In this document: positions 15,013 to 23,559 of the stretch, piece by piece
Numbering within the stretch: position 1 is the stretch's first letter
Layout: each line of letters opens with the position of its first letter
Assembly (NCBI RefSeq): GCF_020422885.1
Contig: NZ_CP084622.1
Span: forward strand, 2,747,001 to 2,811,000
Reading direction: 5' to 3'
DNA length: 64,000 bases
From: Mesobacillus sp. S13
GTDB lineage: Bacteria; Bacillota; Bacilli; Bacillales; Cytobacillaceae
Program-made: the position numbers and the translations under genes
Notes under the pieces: generated by a model
What the model saw: the letters and a program-made list of their open reading frames with translations, nothing else
Told to the model about the DNA's origin: nothing
Database searches by the model: none

Positions 15013-16038
15013 TTATTGTCTGGCAACCTTGGCTATCGCTTCGATTGACTTCTGAATTTGATCTTCATTTACATCATAATGGGTTACAAACCTAACAAAA
15101 GTAGGGCCAAAGGTACCAGAGAGAATTCCTTCACCTCGAAGCCTCTCAACAAAAACATCGGAAGTAATGTTCAGACCTGCAACATCTGCGACAACTATAT
15201 TCGTTTCAGGCTGCCGGGCAAGCTTCATACCTGGAATTGCTTCAATTGCTTCTGCCAGTATCCTAGCATTCCATTGGTCTTCTCCAAGCCGATCTTTCAT
15301 TTTCGTCAACGCAATTAAACCAGGTGCCGCAATGACACCAACTTGTCTCAAACCGCCACCAAGGCGCTTTCTCCATTTGCGGGCAGTCGTAATGAATTCA
15401 GCATCACCAGCTATGATAGAGCCCACAGGAGCTCCAAGTCCCTTTGAAAGACAAATTTGGACAGTATCTGTATACTTAGCAAATTCCTTAGCATCCACGC
15501 CTGCAGCAGCTGCGGCATTGAACAATCTGGCACCGTCAAGATGAACAGGTACTTTATTTGCTTGGGCAATATTATAGATCGCTTTCATATTATCAACCGG
15601 TATGACTGCTCCTCCTGCTCGGTTGTGAGTATTCTCCAAACAAATCAATCCAGTTTCCGGAAAATGGATATCTTCCGTTCTGATCGACCTTAAAACATCC
15701 TGTGGGTCCATTGCTCCCCTGTGCCCTGGAATGGTCCTTGTCTGTACTCCAGCAAGGGCAGCTACAGCACCTGATTCATAATAGAAGATATGTGATTCTT
15801 CCTCTAAAAGTAATTCCTGTCCTGGCCGGCAATGTGTCAGAACAGCAATTTGATTTCCCTGTGTCCCGCTCGTAACAAACAAAGCTGCTTCCTTACCAAG
15901 TAATTCGGCTGCGGTATCTTCCAACTCCCTGACTGTTGGGTCCTCTCGATAGACATCATCCCCCACATCAGCTGTGTACATGGCTTTACGCATTTCTTCT
16001 GTTGGTTTTGTGACAGTATCGCTTCTTAAATCAATCAT
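15013..16038 (-). CDS. ltaE: low-specificity L-threonine aldolase
   Basis: This 341-residue PLP-dependent fold-type I enzyme starts MIDLRSDTVTKPTEEMRKAM and shows DDVYREDPTV and FVTSGTQGNQIA. The Schiff-base lysine is in ICLSKGLGAPVGS. It splits threonine or allo-threonine to glycine and acetaldehyde in the cytoplasm. AGGAGG lies before the ATG. Its original terminator was split off by the downstream IS, though the IS brings its own. Confidence 0.93.
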   Translation of the reverse strand: MIDLRSDTVTKPTEEMRKAMYTADVGDDVYREDPTVRELEDTAAELLGKEAALFVTSGTQGNQIAVLTHCRPGQELLLEEESHIFYYESGAVAALAGVQTRTIPGHRGAMDPQDVLRSIRTEDIHFPETGLICLENTHNRAGGAVIPVDNMKAIYNIAQANKVPVHLDGARLFNAAAAAGVDAKEFAKYTDTVQICLSKGLGAPVGSIIAGDAEFITTARKWRKRLGGGLRQVGVIAAPGLIALTKMKDRLGEDQWNARILAEAIEAIPGMKLARQPETNIVVADVAGLNITSDVFVERLRGEGILSGTFGPTFVRFVTHYDVNEDQIQKSIEAIAKVARQ

Positions 16039-16170
16039 ATGTCCTCCTCTTTTCTATGTACATTTGTATTTATTCATATTTTACCAACAGAACCTGCAAA
16101 AAACTAACAGTTTCTCATTGTTAGCATTCGGGTATTCCTCTAATAGAAGCTTAAAAAGGAGGATGAATTC

Positions 16171-16596
16171 ATGAATATCGAAAAAGTAATGACCAGAAAT
16201 GTAGAGTATTGCAAGCCTGATACACCAATCCATGAGGTAGCAGCAAAAATGAAGGATTTAGATGTGGGTGTAATGCCGATCTGTGATAATGACCAATTGA
16301 CAGGTTTAGCTACCGACAGGGATATTGTGTTGAAAGCAGTTGCCCAAAACACATCAATGGATACACCTATTTCTGAGGTCATGACAGCCGACCCTGTTCG
16401 CGGGACAATCAATATGACTGCTGAAGAAGCAGCAGATTTAATGGCAGACGCACAAATTCGCAGACTTCCAATAGTAGAGGACGGTAAGATGGTTGGAATT
16501 GTATCCCTAGGTGATCTTGCTGTCACTGATAAAATGGTGGATGAGGCAGGAGAGGCTCTAGAAGATATCTCCACTCCCTCTCAACCAGAAAAATAA
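16171..16596 (+). CDS. CBS-domain pair protein (YhcV-like)
   Basis: This 141-residue protein consists of two tandem CBS motifs (about 5-60 and 70-125), each ending in a TDRDI or SLGDLA-type turn: VMPICDNDQLTGLATDRDIV and RRLPIVEDGKMVGIVSLGDLA. CBS pairs bind adenine nucleotides. The B. subtilis relative YhcV has no defined role that I recall. The ATG has AAGGAGG 7 nt upstream. It is divergent from the threonine aldolase gene. Confidence 0.88.
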   Translation: MNIEKVMTRNVEYCKPDTPIHEVAAKMKDLDVGVMPICDNDQLTGLATDRDIVLKAVAQNTSMDTPISEVMTADPVRGTINMTAEEAADLMADAQIRRLPIVEDGKMVGIVSLGDLAVTDKMVDEAGEALEDISTPSQPEK

Positions 16597-16605
16597 ACCA
16601 CAAAA

Positions 16606-16636
16606 TAACCCGCCAGTAAATTCTGGCGGGTTAACT
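16606..16636. terminator. convergent terminator
   Basis: Stem AACCCGCCAG/CTGGCGGGTT between the CBS gene (+) and the STAS gene (-). Confidence 0.85.
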
Positions 16637-17161
16637 TTATTCTGATATTTTTCTGAATTCCAACCCTTTTTCTTTCATTAAATGCTTCAACGCTGATTGA
16701 AAAGTCGAAAATGTTTGCGCCTCTAATTTTATTCCATCAAGTACCATTCGTTTGACAAGCTCAGGATTCATACCCACAAATAAAGTTTTAACCCCCATCA
16801 AAGAAATGGAAGAATCCAAATCATGCAGCTCTCTTCCTATTTCCTCAAGGCAAATATCCTCAACTCTTTCTCCACTTATATCAGTCAAATCAATGATTGC
16901 GGTTTCAATATCCTTATTATGAATAAAGGCGAGCAACTTTCCGCGGATTTTATCAAACCGTTCAGCTCTAATTAAACCTGTGATTGGCACCAGGATTGTT
17001 TGTGGGACAATGGAAGGTATTATTGGTGCGGACATCTCAGAAATAATTGTCTCATATTCTTGAATTTTATCTTCTAGTTCTTTCAGCCTGTTCATTTCCA
17101 ACCTGCTAAAACCCTCCCGAAATCTTTTGGTTACAGTATCTCTGCTTTTTCTATCATACAT
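16637..17161 (-). CDS. STAS-domain protein, truncated RsbR-like
   Basis: This 174-residue protein has a short helical N-terminus with a coiled coil (about 20-45, MNRLKELEDKIQEYE) leading to APIIPSIVPQTILVPITGLI and a STAS core (about 50-165). The phospho-acceptor segment reads DLTDISGERVEDI rather than DLSGV-x-x-IDT, so the switch residue is missing or moved. The sensory N-terminal domain of RsbR is absent. The start is uncertain: 17161 has a weak ribosome binding site, and an internal ATG at residue 23 follows AGCAGG. Confidence 0.7.
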   Translation of the reverse strand: MYDRKSRDTVTKRFREGFSRLEMNRLKELEDKIQEYETIISEMSAPIIPSIVPQTILVPITGLIRAERFDKIRGKLLAFIHNKDIETAIIDLTDISGERVEDICLEEIGRELHDLDSSISLMGVKTLFVGMNPELVKRMVLDGIKLEAQTFSTFQSALKHLMKEKGLEFRKISE

Positions 17162-17224
17162 TTATTGATTATGTTTGTATAGAAAAAAACTGCTTCTACA
17201 TATTAAAGCAGGGAGGATTAATCT

Positions 17225-17362
17225 TTAATTGATTACATTGATTAAATGCATGATATCTTCGTAAATCCGTTCTTGATATTCGTCATCACAACATCTTTTA
17301 TAATCATCAATTAAACGTCCAAGTTCTTTTAGAAAAATTAATTTTTCTTCTTCGTTGATCAT
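17225..17362 (-). CDS. 45-residue helical protein of unknown function
   Basis: The ATG at 17362 is 9 nt after AAGGAGA. The product (MINEEEKLIFLKELGRLIDD..., with CC and ending INVIN) is predicted to be one or two amphipathic helices. It recalls small Bacillus regulators in size only; the Spo0E signature is not present. No family recognised. Confidence 0.55.
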   Translation of the reverse strand: MINEEEKLIFLKELGRLIDDYKRCCDDEYQERIYEDIMHLINVIN

Positions 17363-17534
17363 GGCAAAATTCTCCTTAATAGGACAAAAGTCATGTGTGG
17401 TTAAATTTAACATAAGTGTGTCCTTAAAACAACCAAGAACTTTTTTAATAATACATTATTATATTTCGTAATTGTGGAGAAACTATGCATTATGTGAACC
17501 AAAAAGTTTTGTTTTAGGTCAGAGAGGAGTCTCC

Positions 17535-18002
17535 ATGTTACATAATATATTCAGGCTTTGTATGCTTTTACTTTCCTGGTCCACTTTGTTATTATATCCA
17601 AAACGTGCATTTAAAAAGTTTCTTCCTGTGACGCTATTTGTTACAGGATTAGTATCGATTTTACTGCTTCTTTCGCACCCTTATAAACTTTGGAAGGTAT
17701 CCGGAGGAATTGGAACTCGTATTTACAATGATCTTACTTTCACACTTGGTCCATTTTTTGCGGCAAATCTATGGGTGTTCAAGCTGGCCTACGGGAGCAT
17801 TTGGCAGTATTTAGGGATTAATCTAGTGATTGATTATTTATTAGCATTCCCTATTAGTAATCTTTTTAAGAAAATGGACATTTATCAATTACAACGTCTG
17901 AAACCAATATATTTTTTCAGTGTTATTTATTCCTTTGCGATTTTTGCTTACAGCTTCCAGTACTTTTTTCAAAAACGGAGGCAACGATCCTTTTTTCGCT
18001 AA
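17535..18002 (+). CDS. polytopic membrane protein of unknown function
   Basis: This 155-residue protein has four predicted membrane segments (about 5-22, 30-45, 75-110, 130-150) and a basic C-terminus (FFQKRRQRSFFR). The ATG at 17535 has GAGGAG 5 nt upstream; an upstream in-frame start at 17472 lacks one. It recalls the small Firmicutes 4-TM hypothetical families; I cannot name one with confidence. Confidence 0.65.
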   Translation: MLHNIFRLCMLLLSWSTLLLYPKRAFKKFLPVTLFVTGLVSILLLLSHPYKLWKVSGGIGTRIYNDLTFTLGPFFAANLWVFKLAYGSIWQYLGINLVIDYLLAFPISNLFKKMDIYQLQRLKPIYFFSVIYSFAIFAYSFQYFFQKRRQRSFFR

Positions 18003-18013
18003 CATGATTGAAA

Positions 18014-18055
18014 TAACAAAAGACCCTTCCATCAAATTGATGGAAGGGTCTTGAA
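18014..18055. terminator. convergent terminator
   Basis: Stem AAGACCCTTCCATC/GATGGAAGGGTCTT shared by the genes at 17535 (+) and 18056 (-). Confidence 0.85.
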
Positions 18056-18664
18056 CTATTCTTCATCGATTGTGATAATTTCCATGACTAGTTCAATCCC
18101 TTTTGTATTCTCGATATAATCGATAACGGGGTCAACTTCGTTTCTGAGCTTTGGGCTCAACGGCAACTCGATTTTTTGATTATCATATGTAAAAATTAAT
18201 TTATCAGGAGTTAAGGTACCTCCCTCTTTTTTGTTAACTTGTTTCATTTCAGTGATTTTATCCCACGGATATTCAGTTTGTTTTAATTTCCAAAGTTCAT
18301 CATAGTATAATCCATCTTTATCCATATAGTAATAATTGTCAATACTTAAGTAGCCGCCTGAAGCCATGATCAGCATTGTGAAAATTGAAGCAATAAATAA
18401 ATTTAAACTTCTTTTTTTCGATTCATCTGTTTTGAAAAGATAGACGGCTATGATAATCAGCAATACAGGTATAATCAACAACATGGCAACCATTGTTATG
18501 TAGGAAGACATTGGGCTGTCAAAAAACCAGTGCGACTTATCAAGGTAAAAGGATTGATGAATGAAAGTAACGATAAAAATACCAATTGGTACAGATGCGA
18601 AGATAAGAATAACAGCGACTGTTATCAGCAAGCTCCCCGCTCGGTCAGCATTATGTGCATTCAA
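18056..18664 (-). CDS. membrane protein with C-terminal cytoplasmic domain, unknown function
   Basis: This 202-residue protein has three predicted membrane helices (about 10-35, 52-77, 86-106) followed by a soluble domain (about 110-202) resembling a small PH-like or immunity-type beta domain (LYYDELWKLKQTEYPWDKI). It starts at TTG 18664 with AAAAGGGG upstream. No family named. Confidence 0.65.
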   Translation of the reverse strand: MNAHNADRAGSLLITVAVILIFASVPIGIFIVTFIHQSFYLDKSHWFFDSPMSSYITMVAMLLIIPVLLIIIAVYLFKTDESKKRSLNLFIASIFTMLIMASGGYLSIDNYYYMDKDGLYYDELWKLKQTEYPWDKITEMKQVNKKEGGTLTPDKLIFTYDNQKIELPLSPKLRNEVDPVIDYIENTKGIELVMEIITIDEE

Positions 18665-18807
18665 AATATTGTTCCCCTTTTCTTTTTCTCTATATTTCCA
18701 TAATATATATTCAACTTAAAGTAAAAAATTTCCTTCTAATAAAACATACTTTTTTATTTTTCCAGCTAACAATAAACTATTGTTTCATTATTGAGGTTAA
18801 ATCAACA

Positions 18808-18839
18808 AAAAAATAAGCCGGACTATGTCCAGCTTATTC
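18808..18839 (-). terminator. terminator of the 49-residue protein gene
   Basis: Stem AATAAGC-x-GGAC/GTCC-x-GCTTATT, then T7 on the - strand. Confidence 0.8.
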
Positions 18840-18842
18840 CGA

Positions 18843-18992
18843 CTATTTTCTAAGGTTTTCCTGGTCCTTTAATCTTTTTTGCTGATCGGGAACTCTTCCC
18901 TGACCTTTGAACTCATCCATCTTTTTATCTTTCCCTAATTTTTCTCGTTCATATTCGACGAGGCTTTGCTGATCCTTTTTTGAATCTGCCAT
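18843..18992 (-). CDS. 49-residue highly charged protein, unknown function
   Basis: This short gene has AAGGAGG 8 nt before ATG 18992 and its own terminator. The product starts MADSKKDQQSLVEYEREKLG and is rich in Lys, Glu, Asp and Gln, with no hydrophobic core. Such small hydrophilic proteins are common in spore formers. It is not an alpha/beta SASP and I do not recognise the family. Confidence 0.65.
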   Translation of the reverse strand: MADSKKDQQSLVEYEREKLGKDKKMDEFKGQGRVPDQQKRLKDQENLRK

Positions 18993-19252
18993 GGTGCTTC
19001 CCTCCTTAATCTTTATATACATCCTATTCCCTCCACGAAAATAGCAAAACCCTAAGGATTAAGAAACAGTACTTTATTCCACAGGATCTGCTTTTCCATC
19101 AAGATTGTTCAAGAGTTACCAAAACACCCAACAACAAAAAAGAGAGGCTGCCTGTCACTCCCTGATGTTTATTCAACCTCAATAGTTGGTATTATTTAAA
19201 ACACGGAAGTATTAAACTGATCACGAAAACACATTAGAAAGGGTAATGTACA

Positions 19253-19387
19253 ATGAGAGAAGTAACAGTTTCTGTAGATTTAAAGGGGAAAAATTATTTA
19301 ACGAATGTCATTGCTGATTGTGAAACATCAGAGGAAGAAATCATGGAGATGGCACGAAAGCAAGTTCAAGAGCAATGGCTCTTTTAA
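19253..19387 (+). CDS. 44-residue protein resembling the BA3454-type small stress protein family
   Basis: The gene has ATG 19253 with AAAGGG upstream and a strong terminator after it. The product contains VTVSVDLKGKNYLTNVIADC and TSEEEIMEMARKQVQEQW. This pattern (beta strand, NVI, SEEEIM, KQV..QW) fits the short BA3454-type stress proteins as I remember them. The family call is from memory. Confidence 0.6.
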   Translation: MREVTVSVDLKGKNYLTNVIADCETSEEEIMEMARKQVQEQWLF

Positions 19388-19392
19388 AATAG

Positions 19393-19436
19393 TGAAAAGG
19401 ATGTTCAACGATTGTTGAACATCCTTTTATTTTTGC
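19393..19436. terminator. convergent terminator after the small stress protein gene
   Basis: Stem AAAAGGATGTTCAA/TTGAACATCCTTTT followed by TATTTTTG on +. It also closes the rsbS-rsbT operon. Confidence 0.85.
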
Positions 19437-19451
19437 TGTTATTCATAGGTA

Positions 19452-19853
19452 TTATCTTGCCCATTTGGTAATCGTGATTTCGGTACCAGTTCCGGGGCTT
19501 GAATCAATATCGAAGCTGTCCATCAACCTTTTAACTCCTGGGAGCCCTGCACCAAGGCCTCCAGAGGTAGAATAACCATCCTGCAAAACCATCCTGATGT
19601 CATTAATGCCGGGACCTTCATCAGCTGCAGAAATCCGAATTCCTCGTCTTCCGTTATCTTCTAATACGTCAATAGTAATCCTGCCGCTTCCCGCATATAA
19701 ATAAATGTTTCTTGCAAGTTCAGAAATGGCTGTTGTTATTCTTGCCTGGTCAACGCCGCCAAATTGGAGTTCTTTCGAAACTTCTCTTCCTTTTTGACGG
19801 GCAAGTACTATATCAAATTCATTATTAATATTAATAATAATCGGTTCTGTCAT
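19452..19853 (-). CDS. rsbT: RsbT, serine/threonine kinase and RsbU activator
   Basis: This 133-residue GHKL kinase has the N box (SELARNIYLYA, about 44-54), the G1 box (DEGPGI, about 78-83) and the G2 box (GGLGAGLPGVKR). RsbT phosphorylates RsbS and RsbR in the stressosome and, when released, activates the phosphatase RsbU of the sigma-B cascade. It starts 4 nt after the rsbS stop, with GAGGGT inside the rsbS end. RsbU, RsbV, RsbW, sigma-B and RsbX are not adjacent, so the target phosphatase is elsewhere or different. Confidence 0.92.
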   Translation of the reverse strand: MTEPIIININNEFDIVLARQKGREVSKELQFGGVDQARITTAISELARNIYLYAGSGRITIDVLEDNGRRGIRISAADEGPGINDIRMVLQDGYSTSGGLGAGLPGVKRLMDSFDIDSSPGTGTEITITKWAR

Positions 19854-19857
19854 CTGG

Positions 19858-20214
19858 CTAACCCTCTAACAATTGGCTTAAAATCGAAATTCCTTGTTCA
19901 AGATCCAGTGCAGTATGGACATTTTCCAACGTTATGCCAAGTTCAATCAAGGTAATAGCGACTGCAGGTTGGATACCGGTCAGCACAGCTTTAGTGCCCA
20001 TCAGGCTTGTCATTACGATTACGTCGCCTAATACTTTTGCAATGAAAGAATCAATCATATCGACAGAAGTCAAATCGATGACAACACCTTTTGCTCCTGT
20101 ATCTTTAATTTTATTTAACAGGTCTTCTTGAAAAGTAAGTACCGTCTGGTCATCTAGTTCTACTTGAATTGAAACCAATAAATAGTCTTTTAATTTTAAA
20201 ATAGGAATTCTCAT
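19858..20214 (-). CDS. rsbS: RsbS, stressosome STAS-domain antagonist
   Basis: This 118-residue single STAS domain is nearly identical in its core to B. subtilis Rsb[40 protein letters not shown] (the Ser is the RsbT phosphorylation site) and [20 protein letters not shown] 20214 has GGAGG 8 nt upstream; the longer in-frame extension to 20289 has none. Forms an operon with rsbT. Confidence 0.95.
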   Translation of the reverse strand: MRIPILKLKDYLLVSIQVELDDQTVLTFQEDLLNKIKDTGAKGVVIDLTSVDMIDSFIAKVLGDVIVMTSLMGTKAVLTGIQPAVAITLIELGITLENVHTALDLEQGISILSQLLEG

Positions 20215-20327
20215 TTTATATGCCTCCAAATCATTAAACTCACCAGAATTCACTATGTACAAATAATTTTCATTCAAAATGGTCAACATCCAACCACTTG
20301 CACGTTAGTAAATAAGATTTTAATTGG

Positions 20328-20357
20328 ATTATACGCTATATAATATGTGGTTTACAA
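20328..20357 (-). promoter_or_regulatory. possible sigma-A promoter of rsbS-rsbT
   Basis: TTGTAA (20357-20352), 18-bp spacer, TATAAT (20333-20328) on the - strand, about 115 nt upstream of the rsbS start. Confidence 0.5.
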
Positions 20358-20404
20358 ATTAAAAGCTGTGCCTAGTAAAATGGTAGTCTTCGTTTAATGA
20401 AAAT

Positions 20405-20435
20405 AAAAAAACCTCCGAGGTGGAGGTTTCAAAAT
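20405..20435 (-). terminator. terminator of the LysM-NlpC/P60 gene
   Basis: Stem AACCTCC/GGAGGTT then T7 on the - strand. Confidence 0.8.
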
Positions 20436-20466
20436 TCAAAGAGCTGGGTATAGGTAAACAATCAGA

Positions 20467-21483
20467 TTAAAATGTTGTTTTTGCACCCAGATAACGCGGC
20501 TTCCAATAAGAGTTATTCATGTCACTGATTTCCACACCTCTTGAAGAACCAGCATGAATGAACTTACCGCTGCCTAGATAGATACCAGCATGAGAAGGGC
20601 CTGCTTTATATGTTTCAAAAAATACAAGGTCTCCTACTCGTGGAGATGAAACAGGTTTTGTTGCATTCCAAATGGTTTCTACTGTTCTAGGAATCGAAAT
20701 GCCGACATTATTATATACGTAATTTAAATAACCCGAACAATCAAAGCCTGCAGGTGTGCTGCCAGCCCAAACATATGGTACTCCCATATACTTTTTGGCC
20801 TCACCGATCAATGAATTCACCTTAGAAGTAGAACCATAGGTTGCCATTACAGGTGTAGTGGCTGTTGACACATTAGTCGCAACTGGTGTTGTAGATGAAC
20901 CGGTTAGCTTCAATACTTGACCAGGATAGATCAGATGAGAGTTCAGATTATTGATTGACATTAATTGTGATAGCGATAAATTATGGCGAGCAGCAATCGT
21001 TGACAAATTGTCACCGCTACGGACTGTGTATGTGCTGGACGTATTTACAGTTGGAGAACTGGCTGTTGTTGCAGCAGATCCTGAAACTTTCAATTTTTGC
21101 CCAGGGTAGATGACATCAGAGTTTAATCCGTTTAAGGATTTAAGTCCACTTATGGACATTCCGTACGACTTTGATATTCCCCATAACGTATCGCCTGACT
21201 TTACGATATACGTAGAATCAGATGCGCTGACGGAAGTATTTGAATCAGATGAATGACTATGCGGCGCTAAGACTGATAGTTTTTGATTTACATAGATGGT
21301 TGTGCTTGAAAGATTATTCCACTTTTGAATATCATTTATAGCGACATTGTATATATTTGAAAGCTTCCATAAAGAATCTCCGGACTGGACTGTGTGTAAT
21401 TTATCATGTGCACTTGCTGATCCATTGAATGATGTAAATAAAATCCCGGCTGTTGCAGCCACCGTTAAAAGCTGTTTTTTCAT
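20467..21483 (-). CDS. secreted LytE-like peptidoglycan DL-endopeptidase (three LysM, NlpC/P60)
   Basis: This 338-residue protein has a signal peptide (1-25, ending SASA) and three LysM repeats (about 28-73, 92-137, 150-195; each SGD-L-x-x-I...N...I-x-x-GQ-x-L), separated by Ser/Thr-rich linkers. The C-terminal NlpC/P60 domain (about 220-338) has catalytic Cys in FDCSGY and His in SHAGIYLG. It cuts the D-gamma-Glu-DAP bond in the wall and is bound through LysM. ATG 21483 has AAAGGAG 9 nt upstream; a TTG at 21492 lies within the spacer. Confidence 0.93.
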   Translation of the reverse strand: MKKQLLTVAATAGILFTSFNGSASAHDKLHTVQSGDSLWKLSNIYNVAINDIQKWNNLSSTTIYVNQKLSVLAPHSHSSDSNTSVSASDSTYIVKSGDTLWGISKSYGMSISGLKSLNGLNSDVIYPGQKLKVSGSAATTASSPTVNTSSTYTVRSGDNLSTIAARHNLSLSQLMSINNLNSHLIYPGQVLKLTGSSTTPVATNVSTATTPVMATYGSTSKVNSLIGEAKKYMGVPYVWAGSTPAGFDCSGYLNYVYNNVGISIPRTVETIWNATKPVSSPRVGDLVFFETYKAGPSHAGIYLGSGKFIHAGSSRGVEISDMNNSYWKPRYLGAKTTF

Positions 21484-21809
21484 GTTGAGCAACTCCTTTG
21501 ATTTCGTTACAAATTAATAGTAGAGTTTCCCAAACTAGTTTTGAATCTATAAATATTGGTTTGTGAGGAATACTTTTCCTCTGGTAAAAATACCGTTTAC
21601 ATGGCAATTAATCGCTAAACCCCTTTCTTATAGGGATTAGAGGGGCTTTTTTCCTTCTCGACTCCCGTTTTGTTACATTAGTGAAATAAAAGCTTAACAT
21701 TGTTGTAATTTTACCAAGCTATGCCACTCGACCCATTCCCTATTCATAACAAGGTAAAAAGGAACTAATTGATTGGATAAATAGTGACTTTCATTAAATC
21801 TATAAGTAA
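21484..21809 (-). other. long leader/intergenic region upstream of the LytE-like gene
   Basis: About 325 bp without a gene. It contains a CCCCT/AGGGG hairpin at about 21619-21655 with a T run on +, and A/T-rich stretches suitable for promoters. I looked for a ydaO-type riboswitch and WalR direct repeats and could not support either. Confidence 0.4.
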
Positions 21810-21846
21810 CAAAAAACTCTCGCTGAAGGCACAGCGAGAGTTTTTT
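21810..21846. terminator. strong bidirectional terminator
   Basis: Perfect 14-bp stem AAAAAACTCTCGCT/AGCGAGAGTTTTTT after the gene at 21888 (-). Confidence 0.88.
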
Positions 21847-21887
21847 GATGTCTATTATTCATCTGTTCTAATTTGGAAATAGCCTTT

Positions 21888-22319
21888 CTAAAGGTTGCGC
21901 TTAATTAATTGATTGGCTAGGTGATCCACCTGCTGGCTATTTCCTGTTTCTTTGGCAGCCGAAGCTATTTGGTTAATCATTTGACTGCTTTCCGGGTTCG
22001 TCGAGGTCGTCGAATGAAAACCTGTCGTACTGTTAGTCTTAGTTGTATCTAAACCAGAGGTGATTTCCTTTGCAAATTCTGTAATTCCTGCCGCCATTGG
22101 CTTATTAAAAGTTGATCCGGCATTGGAATTTTGGAAAAGCTGCCTCATCCCATTTCCATTTCGGTTGCGAAAAATAAAGGCTGCTGCTGCACTTGCTACA
22201 ACCCCCATAATCGAGTAGGTCATGGAGCGATTTCTCTTACGTTTGTATCCGAACATTTTCATCATATTCTGAGGTATATTCGATTTCATCAACGTAGAAA
22301 TCCAAGCAGATCTATTCAT
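21888..22319 (-). CDS. small single-pass membrane protein, unknown function
   Basis: This 143-residue protein has a basic N-terminus (GYKRKRNRS), one membrane helix (about 33-50, MTYSIMGVVASAAAAFIF) and a Ser/Thr/Asn-rich tail with a short C-terminal helix. GGGAG lies 9 nt before the ATG. No family recognised. Confidence 0.6.
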   Translation of the reverse strand: MNRSAWISTLMKSNIPQNMMKMFGYKRKRNRSMTYSIMGVVASAAAAFIFRNRNGNGMRQLFQNSNAGSTFNKPMAAGITEFAKEITSGLDTTKTNSTTGFHSTTSTNPESSQMINQIASAAKETGNSQQVDHLANQLIKRNL

Positions 22320-22426
22320 CCGGCAGCACTCCCATTAAGAATTAGAGGAGATCTTTATATCTCCTCCATCCATTAGTATTTGATTTAGCCTTATCGTTAT
22401 ACCGGAAATGATTACATAGGATTTGC

Positions 22427-23287
22427 TTACTCTTTAAGGTACTGTTTTACTTTTCGAATTGCTTCTTCCAATTTTTTCGCGTTTTTTCTATACATATCCT
22501 GAGCTTTAGAAGACTCTGTTTCGAGAGCAAATAATTCAAGGTCTGCCTGACATTTTTTCAGCATGGCCAGCAATAGCTTCCTTGGTTTAGGTGACGGTAC
22601 TTGAACCTGGTCATCGTATGTATCAATATATAGACTGCCATAAGAATCGACTTGACCTAAAAAGACATTATCAAGCGTCACTCCTAAATTAGCCAGTTCA
22701 ATGTCTAGCCACGCTTTGTTTTTACCAGCATAAGCCAATTGATCATTGAATACATTTCCATCCATTATGACCGTATACGTTTCTTTTTCTGGTGCTACCG
22801 GCATATCTAAATCATTTGGAGTTAACGGAAGGAGTTCCTTTTTTAATAATACACTCAAATCACCTTTTGGCTCTAATACAGCAAACTCAACGTCTGCAGT
22901 TTTGAAGACATTCTTCTGCCTTAACAAAGAATTCAATTCATCGATTGTATATTTTTCTTTTTTCAGGTTCTCTTCCATCACTTTTCCATCTTTTATAATC
23001 ACGGTTGCCTTTCCCTCAAATAAATCTCTGAACTTCTTGCTTTTAATTCCAATGAGGTCATGCAAATATGTGAAGGACCCAAATATTACAATAGCCAATA
23101 CTCCATGAAATAAATTTCCATCCAGACCCATAATCACTTCGCCGGCAATACTTCCTATCGTAATACCCGATACATATTCAAAAAAAGACAGCTCCGACAG
23201 TTGCTTCTTCCCGCCTATTTTCGTAATGGCAAATAAAGTCACTACAAACAACACAGACGAAATAATAATATGCGTCCATTCATTCAT
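22427..23287 (-). CDS. DUF421 (YetF-like) membrane protein with C-terminal DUF1657-like extension
   Basis: This 286-residue protein has three N-terminal membrane helices (about 5-75) and the paired alpha-beta DUF421 domains (about 85-215: VIIKDGKVMEENLKKEKYTIDEL; YTVIMDGNVF). The last 55 residues (LLLAMLKKCQADLELFALET...YRKNAKKLEEAIRKV) look like a DUF1657 helix pair, as in the next two genes. YetF-type proteins and DUF1657 proteins accompany spoVA-2mob operons that affect spore germination. No spoVA genes are here. It is the last gene of a three-gene unit. Confidence 0.82.
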   Translation of the reverse strand: MNEWTHIIISSVLFVVTLFAITKIGGKKQLSELSFFEYVSGITIGSIAGEVIMGLDGNLFHGVLAIVIFGSFTYLHDLIGIKSKKFRDLFEGKATVIIKDGKVMEENLKKEKYTIDELNSLLRQKNVFKTADVEFAVLEPKGDLSVLLKKELLPLTPNDLDMPVAPEKETYTVIMDGNVFNDQLAYAGKNKAWLDIELANLGVTLDNVFLGQVDSYGSLYIDTYDDQVQVPSPKPRKLLLAMLKKCQADLELFALETESSKAQDMYRKNAKKLEEAIRKVKQYLKE

Positions 23288-23298
23288 TTTCTCACCTA

Positions 23299-23502
23299 CT
23301 AGCTTTTATATTGGGGTTCTTCTTTTTCAATCTGTGTTTTCCTGTCTTGAAGGTCGGTTTTAATTTCCCCAACGATCAGCATTGTTTCATGAAAGATTGT
23401 GCTCGCTTCAGGAACATTGGTATTCAGCGCCATTGTAGATAACTGTGCTTCAATTCCTTTTATTGTGGAAAGGAGTTGATTGATGTTTGATGCTACTGTC
23501 AA
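23299..23502 (-). CDS. DUF1657 protein, 67 residues
   Basis: The TTG start at 23502 is 7 nt after AGAGGTGA and aligns the product (MTVASNINQLLSTIKGIEAQ...) with its paralogue at 23560. Both end in EIEKEEPQYK or QIEKEEPQYK. A coiled-coil pair of helices is predicted. DUF1657 proteins are sporulation-associated partners of SpoVA/YetF proteins. Confidence 0.82.
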   Translation of the reverse strand: MTVASNINQLLSTIKGIEAQLSTMALNTNVPEASTIFHETMLIVGEIKTDLQDRKTQIEKEEPQYKS

Positions 23503-23559
23503 TTTAATCACCTCTGTAAAAAGGAAAAGGGCCGGTTCAACCTACCCCGTCCCTGCCGT

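Noticed and set aside
21484..21809. A c-di-AMP (ydaO-type) riboswitch or WalR boxes before the LytE-like gene
   Set aside because: The LysM-NlpC/P60 context suggested it, but I could not align the conserved ydaO segments or a clear WalR direct repeat by eye.
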